64,000 nt of DNA from Cytospora piceicola (lineage: Eukaryota; Ascomycota; Sordariomycetes; Diaporthales; Cytosporaceae): the NCBI GenBank assembly GCA_023375675.1, contig JALQBC010000016.1, positions 620,001-684,000 of the forward strand, given 5' to 3'. The notes under the pieces are model-generated. The model was not told the DNA's origin. It did not search any database and worked only from the letters and a program-made list of their open reading frames with translations. Positions 33,861-46,500 of the stretch are shown here, piece by piece (positions within the stretch are counted from its first letter, which is position 1; each line of letters begins with the position of its first letter). A program made the position numbers and the translations under genes.

Positions 33861-36084
33861 ATGATGATGATGCTGCAGCTGCTGCACCGGCCTACCTACA
33901 CCACTGCCACCAGCGCCGTCACCCGATGCTTGCAACGGCCTCGAACATCTAGGATCGTCTGTTCTTCATTCGCATTCAGCCGGAGTACCTTCAGAATGGC
34001 ATCGACAGGTAGCAGTACGGACAATGGCCGCAGCGCCAGTGACAACGACAACGGCAACACGCCTCTCGAGAAGCGCTCAGTTGTTTCATCCTTTCTATAC
34101 AAATTTGTGCATGAGGAAGGCCAAGTTAAGCCCAAAGTTGCCTTGTTTAAACGGAGCGGCCAAGTGCGCTCATATCAGTGAGTACTATCACTACTGCCGG
34201 CAACACCGGGTCTTCCAACGGGCCAAGGCCGCTGCATTCAGGCTACCTGCTTCTCACATCCCGACCGTCACCTGCCCTGACCTTCCCTGACCTTCCCTGA
34301 CCTGCCTTGGCCGCCCTTGCACTGTTCCATGTACGCGCTCAGGCTTGAAGGATAAGCCTCACTGATCCAAACTTCACCGGTTTGTCTGCTGTTTAAGGGA
34401 TGTCATTCTTGGCACCCTTGTTGCCTCACTAGCCCATGCACTGCATACTCTCCAAATGCCGCCTTCTCTGGGACCTGTTCCTCGTGGTGGTGAGTTCACT
34501 GGCTGACGGTTCTTGTACTGCAGGCATCGCTGGGCAGTGATATCGGGGAGCATCGACCCAAATGACTCTTCGCCGCAAGCAGCAGCCTGGAGAGAGATCC
34601 AGGAAGAGACCACCTTGACCCGAGCCTCGCTCGAACTCATGCGTCAGGGCAAGAGTTATGTCCTTCCAGATCGATCCATTGGTCGAGAATGGACCATCTA
34701 CCCTTTCGCCTTCCGCTTAAAGGAGGAGAGGGAGGGCGGCAAAGGCGAGGGAGCCATTAAGTTGGATTGGGAGCACGAAACCTGGGCCTGGTACGACCCT
34801 CTTGAGATTGAAGACTCCGAGAGTTTTGGTGCCGTGCCGCGCCTAGCCGAGAGCCTGCGACGTGTCTGGTTCGAAAAGGACCTCGGTATCGACGCTGGTG
34901 CTGTCCTGACCACCGGTCTTGATAGACTCAGAAACGACCATCAGAGTGGGGCGAGTCAACTGGCCCGCACTGCCTTGAAGATTCTTAGAGACATCGCCTT
35001 GAAAATGGACAGTCGCCAACCGCCAGGAGCGTGGTGGTCTAAGATCCGTTTTGCCTCGTGGCATATCTGGAAGAATGGGCGCGAGTCCATGGGTGCCGCC
35101 ATCCTGAGCGACCTTCTCTCGGCCTTGAAGAGCATAGAGGACATCATCCGGCAGCACGAGGAGCAGGCCGCGTCAGAGTGGAGAGATTCTGTCGTAGAAG
35201 AGCTGGATCGTCGAATCGATTCGAGCAACCAGGACGCGGCCGAATCAATCTCGGCCGCCTTTACAAGCTTCCTGCATCATCACTTCGCGGCCAAGGTGGA
35301 GTCCAGTCGGCCCATCAGGATACTGACAGTCTCCGAGAGCTCCACCATCACACATGCCCTCCGCAATGTCATGGCCAATACTGACATCCTACTCGATCTC
35401 CGTGTCCTGGAGTCACGGCCCTTGTTCGAAGGCGTGTCTCTGTCTAGTTCGCTCATCCAGGCTGTCCCCTCGTCAGAGAGATCGGCGATGCAGCCTGCCA
35501 ACGAGCCCGGACAGCCTCGCAAAGCGCCTGTTCCGAAGCTCCAGGTCACGCTATTTACAGATGCTTCTTCGGCACTCGCCTCGGAGGATGTGGATGTTGT
35601 CCTGATAGGTGCTGATCGCATTGCCGAGTCTGGCGCCGTCAGCAACAAGACAGGCTCACTGCCCGCCGTCCTCAGCGCCAGACACATTTCACCAGGTGCA
35701 AAAACAGTCATCCTTAGCGAATCCGGAAAAGTAGCACCCCCAGGCGATGCAGCTGCCCATGTTGTGGAAGACAACGGCCCCACTCAGCTGGTACGTGCAT
35801 GGATGGCGGATTTCAACGGCGAGAGGATCAGGAAAGCCGCGGGTACGCTACCCTCAGCCCCCGCCGGCGAACAGGAGGATGGCCAGTCGCATCCCGACGT
35901 ACCGTTGGGCAAGAATAATGATGAGGTGGTCCAAGTAGACATTCGTAACGTGTTATTCGAATGGGTCCCCCCGGAGCTGATCGATGTCTATGTCACGGAG
36001 CAAGGACTCTGGACAGTGGCGGACATACAAAAACAGTCCGAGACATTGGGCATCGAAGAGGAGAGATTCTTTGGAGACATCTAA
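33861..36084 (+). CDS. Nudix domain fused to eIF2B-alpha/ribose-bisphosphate-isomerase-like domain
   Basis: Exons are 33861-34177 and 34524-36084 (intron 346 bp), giving 625 residues. The N-terminal half is a Nudix fold (about 70-225) with core WREIQEET at 128-135. The box is imperfect: the first Glu is Asp120, one extra residue sits before REIxEE, and the usual Gly is Thr136. The C-terminal half (about 245-625) belongs to the IF-2B/MtnA/R15P-isomerase family, with GADRIAESGAVSNKTGS at 468-484 and a final segment typical of the family. This domain pair occurs in fungal genomes, but its reaction is not established. Family knowledge suggests nucleotide or sugar-phosphate metabolism, not translation. 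The start is uncertain. Met1 at 33861 gives an Arg-rich, possibly mitochondrial, N-terminus; Met46 at 33996 would give a cytosolic form. Two products from one gene are possible. Confidence 0.85.
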
Positions 36085-36392
36085 TAATGGAACGGAGCAG
36101 GAACGTCGTCACCGGATGACGTTCATCTTCCACATTGACGAAAAAAATGTACCAAACTGTATGAGAGAAGCAACACTCCCTTGCATCGTCCATGATCCGT
36201 CACAAACGCCTCAATCTTGGTAACACCAAGCAAGAGACCTGTCAGTACGCGCGAGATCTTGATGCACGAGACGATTCAACGACGAGACGGGAAACCGAAC
36301 TCACCCACTCGCCCCCCCCCCCCCCGGCCCCTGCCCCTCTAACCAAATCCCTGCTCTTTTCCCCCTGGCATGCTGGATGGGTTTCTTCGCCT

Positions 36393-36430
36393 CCACATCC
36401 ACAATCACATCCACATCCACATCCACATCA
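36393..36430. repeat. CACATC hexamer tandem repeat
   Basis: CACATC-type units repeat through this stretch with one interruption (CACAATCACATC). It is non-coding as far as can be seen. Confidence 0.7.
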
Positions 36431-37018
36431 ACTTTAACGTTCTGCACTACAGTAAACGGTGAGTGTAGCATCTTCGGATCCGTACACTACTACCTCTTGC
36501 CACGAGTAGATTGCCATGTATGGACACCACATGTAACGTCAGTTGACGAAGACCCGCGACCTCGCATTGTCCAAAACGTCCAGGGTACTGTATATGAGGC
36601 CTTCCGAGTGCCCACGGCAATTAAGCTCAAATGCTCCCCTCGGGCGGCGAGCCATGCGAGATGCGGGGTGATGGTCGTCCGCGACCAAACCACGCCCCAC
36701 CTACCAGGCAATATGGTCTCCTATCATAGGCCTAAAGATCGTGAAGGCTGCAGTACCCAGGCCTGCCAGGCACGCCAGGTTACAGCAGACGCTGTTGCCG
36801 CCACTGCGGCTAACCAATGCGGGCTCTGCCTTTTTGCTGTGGGTGTCATGTAACAAGGGAGGTCCAGGGCTGATCACCAACTGCAGCTCGCACTCCCTTC
36901 CGCGCTTTGCCCGCGACTCGCATCACATCCCGGACAATCTTAGCTCCTTCGGCTCTGATGACTGACCACAACGATGCAGTCGTCCTCGCCAGGCTATGCT
37001 ATAAAAAAGAAACAAAAA

Positions 37019-37068
37019 CACACACACACACGCACGCACGCACACACACACACACACACACGCACACC
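37019..37068. repeat. CA microsatellite with CGCA interruptions
   Basis: About 50 bases of CA repeat broken by three CGCA units, followed by C-rich sequence. It lies about 740 bp upstream of the Zn2Cys6 regulator start. Confidence 0.9.
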
Positions 37069-37159
37069 CACCCCCAGAAAAAATAGGGGGAGAGGACAGC
37101 AAAGCCAGGGGTCTCGAGAAAAAAATACTGCTTTGCCAAAATCATAGTTGCCATTTGTC

Positions 37160-37178
37160 ATTGGACATTGGACATTGG
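37160..37178 (-). promoter_or_regulatory. Three CCAAT boxes (reverse) at 7-base period
   Basis: ATTGG occurs at 37160-37164, 37167-37171 and 37174-37178 as an ATTGGAC tandem. On the minus strand these are CCAAT boxes. They lie about 630 bp upstream of the regulator start codon at 37807. Steric packing of three CCAAT complexes at 7 bp seems unlikely, so this may simply be a short tandem repeat. Confidence 0.35.
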
Positions 37179-37806
37179 ACCGACCATTCTTGTCGTCCGG
37201 AAACCACTTGAGGCGGGATCCATCCCTACGATCCGAGTAGCCGACCGTGGGTCACAACAGCAGCAAGAAGTGACGGAGGGACAGAAGTGCATGCAGAAAG
37301 GGGGACAGAAGGAAAGAAGGAAAACAGAAGAAAAAAAAAGGGGGCAGATCAGGCGCTCTCCGAAGCGAGGTCGCCTGCCCTGCTTGCCTATCTCTCTGAA
37401 TTGGTCCGCGGCCTGGAAGGCACACCACACCCTTTGGGACTCAAGAGGAACTGAACAGAAGAAAGAAGCAACAAGCCGTCTTGAGCAAGCAGCCGCCACT
37501 GCAGCTTCAGACCAAATATCAGTGACAGCCCGCCCAAAGATATCTCCAAGGTGGACGTGTGGTGCCCTGACAGCTTCTAAGGACCTATTTTGAGATGCAG
37601 CTCTAGATCGCCGACGCACTACTCTCCTCAGTTGTTAGCTCCTTCAGCTCTCACAGCTTTCCCCCCATCTTCCTGATGGGTGTTCGACGCACAACACACC
37701 AACCTCCCTGCCGGCCTTGCAGAAGACACTCTCGTGACGTGCAAGTGCTGGTTTAAGCCGTAGTTGGCTTGGAAGAGGAAGAAGGAAGGAAAGTCACTCT
37801 ACCGCC

Positions 37807-40563
37807 ATGCGCAAATCTGCTCCTCCAGCAGCCTCTAGACCGGATGGGCGTCTGCCCGTGAACCCTCGCCGGAATCACGTCAAAACTGACGCTAGGAAAC
37901 GGGTCGCTCAGGCGTGAGTATCAACCCAGTCTTCTAACCCCTTCTCGTCACTCTGCATGCTCCACATGCTCTACTCTGCTCCTTCTCTTTGACTGCATAG
38001 AGCAGTGGAACTTGTGTTGGGCCGAGTCGCTTGTTGCCTCATCTCTTTCGAAGCCCACCAGCTGACCATGATCAATTTCAGTTGCAACGGCTGTAATGTG
38101 AGGCGCATCAGATGTTCAGGCGAGAAGCCTTGTTCACAGTGTTCCGGTGCAGGCCGGAGCTGTGATTATCCCGCCCCCGTCGAGAAGGTCACCATACCAC
38201 GCAGTCAGCTCAATGACCTCCAGGCCACCAAGGACTCGCTTGAAAGGTGCCTGGAGCAAGCGATCCCGGATCCCGTCAGACGGCAGAGCCTCATGGCACA
38301 AGTGCGACAGGCAGTGACACCACCCGCGAGCAGTGCTGCCCAGATAAGGGACGATGAACTGCAGCACACATCGCCAGCCACGACGACCTCAACCCCAGGC
38401 CTGTCTCCATCTGGCGAAAATCAACCGCAGATCAAATACTACCAGACACAGGGTATACCCTACAGCACAGATGCCGCACCGACCGAGGGGTCACTGCTCC
38501 AGGACCGTGACGGGACCAAACGCTGGCTCGGTGGCACCTCGGGAGCCACCTTTCTCGACCACCTCAAGAAGTTCATGTTCACGCTCAAGTCGTCACTTGG
38601 CTACAACGAAACGCCCACTGAGACGTCCCCTGGATCATGGTTTCTGGCCTCTCGGGGACAATATCAAACCTCCGACTCACGGTTGCTCTACATGCCCACC
38701 CCTGATAATGCCAACATGCTTGCCCAGCCCAATGAGAGCCAAGCTCGCTACCTGCTCTCCAAGGTCAACAAATACATGCAGGACTCCATGGGCCAATGGT
38801 CCTGCGGAGGGATCTACTACTTTGGCGACTTCTCGCTGGAGAACTGGCACGCCGTCAGGCGCGATGCCAGCCGAACACGGGAGCTAGCCTTCTACCAAGC
38901 TGCTTTTGCGCTGGGGACCATCTACTCTTTGACAACTGCCAATTCTAGGCAAGAGGGCCAGTTGGGAGAGATGTTTATCGCAAGCGCACGCAATATTCTG
39001 GGAGACCTCTTGGACATATCGCGGTACAGCATCCGCGACGTGCCCACCCTGGCACTGATGGCCATGTACATGGCCGAGGTGAACCGGCGGGACAACTCCT
39101 ACCATTACCTGTCCAATGCTATGAATATCTGTTGCATGTTTGGTGGGTTCAAGGGCCTCTTCAGTGACGAAAGGGACGTCCGCATCGTTTGGACACTGTA
39201 TTGTCTAACCAGGGACGCAAGCTGCTTGATGGGTCGCCCTCCCGTCTTCCCAGACGAGGCATTCCAGCTTAAAGAGCCATCAGTTGTGGCGTGAGTTCTC
39301 ACCCCTTATTTACATCTTTGATTATCCACTAGCCCTGGATACGTTTGAAACTCACTCCTCCTCCCGACCGTGCCGAACTGACACCTGAACAGTGGTCTGC
39401 CACCACCCGATGGCTTGTGGGCTCACGTAAGGCTGTCGAAGATCGCCGGCTATATCGTCTCGAACACGTACTCTATCGCGCCTCGGGAAGACATGGTCAC
39501 TGGCGAGGACCCAGTTGCACAGGTCGTTGAGCCCATACGCATGCTAGGCGAGTGGCGTGAAGGCCTCGAACCACATCTCCAGATACCCTTAGATCTCCCG
39601 GCAGAGCCACAAATACCCTTTGATGTCACTCCGGAAATACCGTTGCCGCTGGGCTCTCCAAACGACCCCAAAGACCTCTATGCAGACCGAGCTCTCTGCA
39701 CATTGCATATGAAATACAACCAGGTGAGACTCAACCCCTGTGCATTCCTGGAGATTCCATGAACCGCCCTTCCGATGTGTCAGAATACTGACAAAGCCCC
39801 GTAACAGCTCATTATCCTCACCCTCCGACCTCTGTTCTTCCTCGCTGTTAAGTCATACATCGGCGGAGATCTGATCAGGGTCCCCCGGGATATCTATGAC
39901 CACGCCCACCGCGACTATATCCTGCAGTGCAGAGATGCCGCGCGACGCAACCTGCGCCTGGGACGGCATATGTCCAAGCGGTGCAACTGGGGCGATGATG
40001 TCCCCGGCAAGCTGACGATGCCGGACCTGCACCACATCTTCAACGCCGCGGTGGTGCTGCTTTTGCACCACATGGTCTTCATCGAAGTCCGCACCTCCGA
40101 CTCTGATGGGATTCGGTTCGCCATGGACGTGTTCAAGGAGGAGGCCAAAACGGAATGCCTCTCCGGGGGCGGCGGGGCGATCGCGACGGGTTACGCGTCG
40201 GACTGTCTGGGCGTGCTGAACGACCTGGCGGCGCTTGTGGCACGCATCCGCCCGCTCCGGTTCAAAGGGTCCCAGCACGTCACCACGGGCGTCGATGACA
40301 TAGGCCTGAACATTGGGGCTGGCAATGTCGCCATCGGCGAAGATGCGGCCGTGGCGGTAGGCGTCATCAGCGACGAGGCGCTCTCGGCAAACCTCGAGAT
40401 GCCGAACCCGTTTGGTACTGATATGTCTGGTCTCTACAGCCCCTTCATGATGGCGGGTACGGGGCCGCTGGGTGGCCATACCAACGGGAAGGAGCTGCAG
40501 AGGTGGATGGAGGAGGAGAATGTGGCTGGTCTGAACTCCTTTGATGTTTGGCATGTGATTTGA
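37807..40563 (+). CDS. Zn(II)2Cys6 fungal transcription factor with fungal_trans domain
   Basis: Exons are 37807-37913, 38082-39290, 39393-39723 and 39808-40563; introns are 168, 102 and 84 bp. The product has 800 residues. The binuclear zinc cluster is C37-x2-C40-x6-C47-x5-C53-x2-C56-x6-C63, preceded by basic ARKRVAQA; intron 1 splits the codon just before Cys37. A short coiled linker follows, then a middle homology region (about 180-560) with LALMAMYMAEVNRRDNSYHYLSNAMNIC and a DxRIVWTLYCLTRDxSxxxGRPP-like stretch. The C-terminal part ends in VAGLNSFDVWHVI, similar to the ends of many family members. It should be a nuclear, sequence-specific regulator; the targets are unknown. All four exons join in frame. 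The start codon is the first Met of exon 1 in an acceptable context (ACCGCCATGC). Confidence 0.9.
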
Positions 40564-40575
40564 GAAGAGGGGTGG

Positions 40576-40597
40576 AGCGAAGCGAAGCGAAGCGAAG
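40576..40597. repeat. AGCGA pentamer tandem, four copies
   Basis: Four uninterrupted AGCGA units lie 13 bases after the stop codon of the Zn2Cys6 regulator, so they are probably in its 3' UTR. Confidence 0.8.
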
Positions 40598-43500
40598 TAT
40601 GGAACTGTCGATTTATTTGTTTCCTTGTTTGTTGGATTGGATACCAAAGTGAGTTATCTTGTTTCATTATTCCTTTTTTTCCTTTTCTTTTTCTTTCATT
40701 CGTAGTAGGACGATATAACCTTTGACCGGATAACCGGTGTCAGTGGTGAGGCGCATGGCGGTGCCGTTGGGCACTCTGCACTGGCATATATATTGAATTT
40801 GGGAATGTTCGATGAGCTGTCGAATGCCATCCATGGCCAATGACTGACGAAGAGACGAAAAAGACGAAGGATTAATACCCAGTGGATACAAATATGTAGA
40901 TGTTAAAAGTCAATTGTAAACTCAGATGCTGGCATGAATAGCTCTAGCACTGCACTTGGATAGATAGACTTGACAGTACGTGAATTTCACCTCATCTCAC
41001 TGCCTAGAATACTCTGAGAGCGTCACAGTACTTGTGTACTCTGATGACGAAGACCTGGAATGTCAGGACCCTCACACCTTTGACCCGCACGCCACGATAC
41101 TCCGTCCCGGACAGGACATCGAACAGACTGACGTGAGTGTTTCCATATCATTGAAGCTTCTTTTCGCGCAACAACAGCGCCATTCTCTTTACCATCCAAG
41201 TGGTGCGGTGGCGCGCCACATTATCGCTGCTTGTGATGCGAGTCTAAAATTATGCGTCCTTTCATCCGGACGGACGAGGAAGTACCCAGGTATCATCGCC
41301 GAGTGGACGTGTCTCAAGCCGGCTTTGTGAGGCAAACGAGAACTATGCTGTTGAGAAAATTCACCTGGTGAAACACTACCTTGACAGCTCGGTGTTCGGT
41401 ATCGAAATTCCAAGCCACTTGTCGGCCTCACCTGGACGGCGTTGGCTTGCTCCAATGTGTGATGTTCTTCCTGAGGGAGAGAAAGGTGAGAGGGTGTAAC
41501 TGGCAAGTATCACAGCTAAACACTTGATTACAATCCTCGACTACAGTTCTATGGCTCGGCGGGAAGACCAGTAGACCTCGCCTTTGATCTCACGAGATCA
41601 ACCATGAACTTGTTCATAGTCCCAGATCGAACGATACCCTGGCCTAGTTACCTGCCACTGTATCCGGGTAAAGTCTGAACGCTGGGTCTCACTCAGGACT
41701 GAGGAGACGCTTGATGGGCATACACAAAAGCTCGAGGTAGCGAGGACAATATCGGCTGGGCTACGAAAGTCCATAAACAGCCGAGTTCTGTTGTTTCTTC
41801 CTTCTCCTGCTACTTCCCCCATATGCCTGGTAGACTTGACTCACTTGACAGTATCCGGAGCATTGACATCTGGGGATGGCCTCATTATACAACCAAGTAT
41901 GGCTTCCATACATAATACTCTACATGGTCACATACACGATCCTGCGAAACGATAACAAGGACCAAGGCCAGAATCTGGGAGACAGTCTTGATGCCCGCTT
42001 GTGTGGGCAAAGGTACAAATGTAGCACATCAAGTTCATGTCCTCAGGGCAGAATTACATTGCCAAATAACCAGCTACATATGTGTTTCTGTATTTAATCA
42101 TCGAGCTTCATCGTTGATGACTGCCCAAGTGATATGAACCGACAGCTTCTCTGACATATCTCACATGTGCATGCCGAGATACATGTACCCTAGGGTAACC
42201 AGCAAGAACACAGCTCAGAAGAGTTGATACTCATCGTCTTATTTGCTTATGGGAGTATTTAACTAAGCTCGTATTCATCCTTTCGTCTCCATGGTAGTGA
42301 CTGTTTTTTCATTGTCGAACTTGAGTACTCTGGAGGCAAAGACCTCCGAAGGCATTAATCTCGCCAAGTCCAAGGTGGACTGGACTGTCTCCTTCCATCA
42401 GAGACTCACGGAGTCGGCGAGCGAAGCCTGTTTACTTATCAGCAACACGGTACCAGTGCAGGATGCCTTTTTCTTTATGGGATGTAAGCTTAAGAGGGTT
42501 TTAGTTTTGGCTATAGGAGAAGATCACTTCCCGTCCCTTTCCTGAGTGAATGAATTCATTTCGTTTCAGGTTTCCCCGCCCTTCAGCCTATCAAGTACGT
42601 GTGTGTGCGAGACAGTACATGTACATATGTAGTCTACGTTCAGCTCTGGAATTGTGGGTTCCTCCTTGCCGCCTGCGGTTCCTCCATAGGCCTGCCAAGA
42701 TAAGCTAGAAAGCATACACTGGACCCGTGGACGACAAGAACCCATTTACTTAGGTATGCAACCCTCCCTCCTTGGCTGTCTACTCCTACGCAGCCAGGCG
42801 GCGTTGGCGGGCATAATAGATCACGACCCACAGTCTGAATTGGGCGGCAAAGACCCTCTCTCCACTCCATCCTCCCTTTAGTGTACCAGCTTGTCGGGGA
42901 GACTTTCTTGGCCCCGGAAGGACCGAAGAACGGATGTATGGACACCGACGGTGGCGATAGATCCTGGAGGAGTGTGCATGTTGTCGAACGGCCCGCTGCT
43001 TGCATGGCAACCACCTCATGGATCATGATTACTTGCCGAGATCTGATAATGTAACACGGTGCTTGATCTTGTCTTTACGCTACGCATGATCATACCCGTC
43101 CATGCATGAGCAAGACAACGTGAGGTACTTGTGGCGAGACTCAACAAGCTTTACTGTAGGTCCCAGCAGGCCGGGTGAGGTTGGGCCCAACTTGACTTAT
43201 TCCCAAGCACGAGACCCCACAGGGACGTGGTTAGAAAACTCATGGAGGGACATGATGCTTGTTAGTGGGAGGAGCGGCGCAAGGCATTCTCGATATGAGT
43301 CTCTTGGTCGACCACCAGCCTCTGACCCAGATGCTCCGGATCATTGACCGTTTGTACATGCCCTCCGCTGCTGTCATATACTGCCGTAGAATGCTTAGAC
43401 CACAGAGTACAGGAGTACAGAAGAAGCAAGGGAGCCCTCCTACATGTAAGGATTTTCATGTTAATCTCTTCTTGCCAACTACTCCGAGGTGTACCCCACC

Positions 43501-46500
43501 CTCTTCATGAATAGATCTCCTACCCACTGCAGGAGTGTGATCAGCCTGAGCCCCAATCATTGCACCATACCCCGCAAGTGAGCCCATATTGATGGTGTCA
43601 GGCAACATGGTACTATCCTAACAGGCTTCTGCAGGAGTACATGTACGCAGATAAGGGAGCCCACCCGGCTTGAAGCCGGTATGTGTGTTCGTCGCAGGCG
43701 CTCTCGGCTACTCATCCGTGAGACCCATTCCCCATTGTCATTGGCGGCACGTGAGAGTGCGACTGGACAAATCATGTATACTACCAAGTAGTAATGTGAC
43801 AGAAGCCTGCATGATCCTGACGCAACTAGCCTGAGAGACAGATGTCATTTGACATGACCCTACCACCAAAGAGGGGCCCAGCCAGTCCATTATGTTGACT
43901 ACCATCACGAAGAGAGCTGAACTCGTAACAGCCGAAGTTCATACTTCTGGTGTGATGGATCTTCGACCAGGGTTTAGATTTGGATCCAAGGGAATCGCAA
44001 CACTCAAAATCAGGGAGTTCATATATGTAGTAGATGCTGAGTATGATCGTCAGGGACAGGCTAGGTGATTGACCTCAAGCCCTATTTCAGGGCGCTCAAA
44101 TGGCACACTTTAAACTTGACTCGTATTCCTCCCAGGAACATAAACCCCCCTTGAAGGGTATGTGAAGGGGGTCGGGGGCTTGAAGGTGGGAGTGAGCACG
44201 AGAGTTCAAACGGTATGTTCTGCCCAGCGACTTAAAGACAGGAAAAGAACCGCAATACAACAGCGTACTTTTTCCAACGGGTAGAGGGAGTGTATTGAGG
44301 ATAGCTGACCGTTCGTGAATGTAGTTGTGCATCAATCAAGACCCAGAAAACTCTCCACTATCGAACGATAGTAATTGTGATGCTGCTGGCACTTTGCACA
44401 TAGCTGGCGGCACAAAGACCCAACTCTGAATCTTATGAGAATAATTATTTGGCTTCAGCCCTTGAATTCCTGGACATATTGTCACGTTGTTTGGGTGTTT
44501 CATTGATATGCCTCCGAATATCTTTCTAGGTATGAGGAAATTGATACTTACCAGCCACTTGGCAGAGAAAACATCTGAACCTCCGGATATAACCAAGAAT
44601 GTTGGAACCTGAACACGGAGAACTGACGGGTCAAGAGGGTTCATCACGAGGATCTGAGAGATCATTTTTCCATAGCGCCTCAGACCGCCAAGACAATAAA
44701 TAACGAGGCCTAACTTATGCAACGCATTTGTGCCTCGTGGCATCGGGGGTCGTACGCGTCAGCATCGGCACTCTGAGTTTCGGATCTGCGATGCCCAGCT
44801 GAAGCATCGCGTCACCTGGTCTTGTGAACTCACTTCCGTATCCGAATGAAATATTTCCCAGCCAAGATCTCTTGGAACACTTGTGTGCTACTTCCCATGA
44901 AATAAGAATGGTCAACTGTTCTGCCCTCCACTTGGATGCCAGCCAACTACCTACATACGAGCTTCGCTGGAAGCCACTGTCAGCAATGACGACTGAAATT
45001 AGACACAAAGGAGTGTGATCTTTCATGGGAAATGACAAGCCATGGAGGAGATTAGGGCCCAAAGGTCGTCAGGATCCCCTCTCACTCTGTTGAGTTTGAC
45101 TTAATGGCCAACATGATAGCACATGAACTTGGGAAATTTCGGAAGTCGGCTGTGATATCGCCCCAATATGACAAACATGAATCACCAGAAGGTGTTTCTT
45201 GAGCCCATCTCGTCAATCCAAGCGTTCAAAATGCAGCTGGGATGTGAATGTCACTTGCGGGCTCATGACACGTATTGTGGCCCAACCGATCATGCGGAAT
45301 GAAAGCCCCTTGAATGGCCACTACCATCGGTCTTGCCTATCCACCTCGTGTAGCGCTTGCAACACTGTGGTGCCACCGGCACGGAAACTAAGGAAGGCTT
45401 TCTCGAAGGTTGCCAACTAACCTGCTTACAGTGCAATGCACTGATGAAATCTTGTCCACTCAAATGGGGCCCATAACGAGTTCACCCACATGTTCACCTA
45501 TTCCAACAACTTCGGCAGGTAAGTGTTACCAGCAACATCCTATGGCTACGAAGATACGATCCAGCATCCCTAACGCCGAGCTCCCCGGGAGGGGGGGGGG
45601 GGGATTAAGGGTGCGCTTGCAATCAACCTTGAATGGAGCAGAGGGGCTGATTTCTGCTTTCCCCTCTCATATAGATCGCTTGGCCACGCCAGTTCTTGAC
45701 GTACACGTGGATATTTGGGTTATCAGGGATATCCTGAGACGATACTAACACTGAAACTGTTCCCAGACAGGCGCATGGGGATGGATGCGGTGGGTGTTGG
45801 GGTCCACAGAACCTGACGAGCCTTTAAATGGTAGGTCCGGTCCCCAATCTGTTTCTGTCATGATTCCCAAGAAAAACTGAAGAGAGTCTCAGAACTCTCC
45901 AGAAGTAGCAGCCAGTGCAGCACAATTGGTCTCTAACAACGGCCCGTACGTAAGAAGTTCGTTCTCAAACCTTTTCATGTATTTATGCCTCGCTGATGGC
46001 ACGTCGTTGAAATAAGTTTCGTGCTGATCATTTAGTCTGGCCTATACGACACAGGGATTCTTCTTGATATTATACCAGGGGCTCAGCCTCAAGAAGCTTC
46101 TCGTTTAAGAAGGCCGGGGCTCGTTGGCCGCTGCGATCGTACGCGAATTTGGCAGCTCGACTTTTGTTTCAGGAGGAGGAGGCATTGTAAGTCATCATGA
46201 TTCTTCTGTTAATCTTTTCATATATCTCAATCCTGGGTTTCATTGTTGGTTGGTTCGAGCTATACAAAACAACAACGATACCAGCGGTCAGCGGTGTCGT
46301 CTACACTACGCATCGATGGCGTGATCCTTTGAGAACCCACAATCTGTTATAAGGATCGGAGTCTCACTAGTCCATCATTCAGCCTTAACAATAGATGGAG
46401 GGAAATCCTCATCTTTCTGCCTCTTTCTGTCTTTCTGCCTGTCTCTGGTTGACTTACGATCGTCATCTTCCAGGGTCAGAATTGGAACTCCAAGCAACAC

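Larger units (their letters stand above)
36085..37806. other. Intergenic region upstream of Zn2Cys6 regulator
   Basis: No supported gene is present. The stretch holds a C14 run (36312-36325), a CACATC tandem (36393-36430), a long CA/CG-CA microsatellite (37019-37068) and three ATTGG boxes at 7-base steps (37160-37178). An open frame at 36377-36853 has low-complexity Ser/Thr at its start and no domain. Confidence 0.55.

Noticed and set aside
36377..36853. 158-codon open frame after the Nudix-fusion gene
   Set aside because: It begins in the CACATC repeat, with no domain, no splice partner and no supporting context.
44096..44743. Two adjacent minus-strand frames sharing one frame with a single stop
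   Set aside because: Considered as a pseudogene, but the translation resembles no known family and the length is not striking enough.
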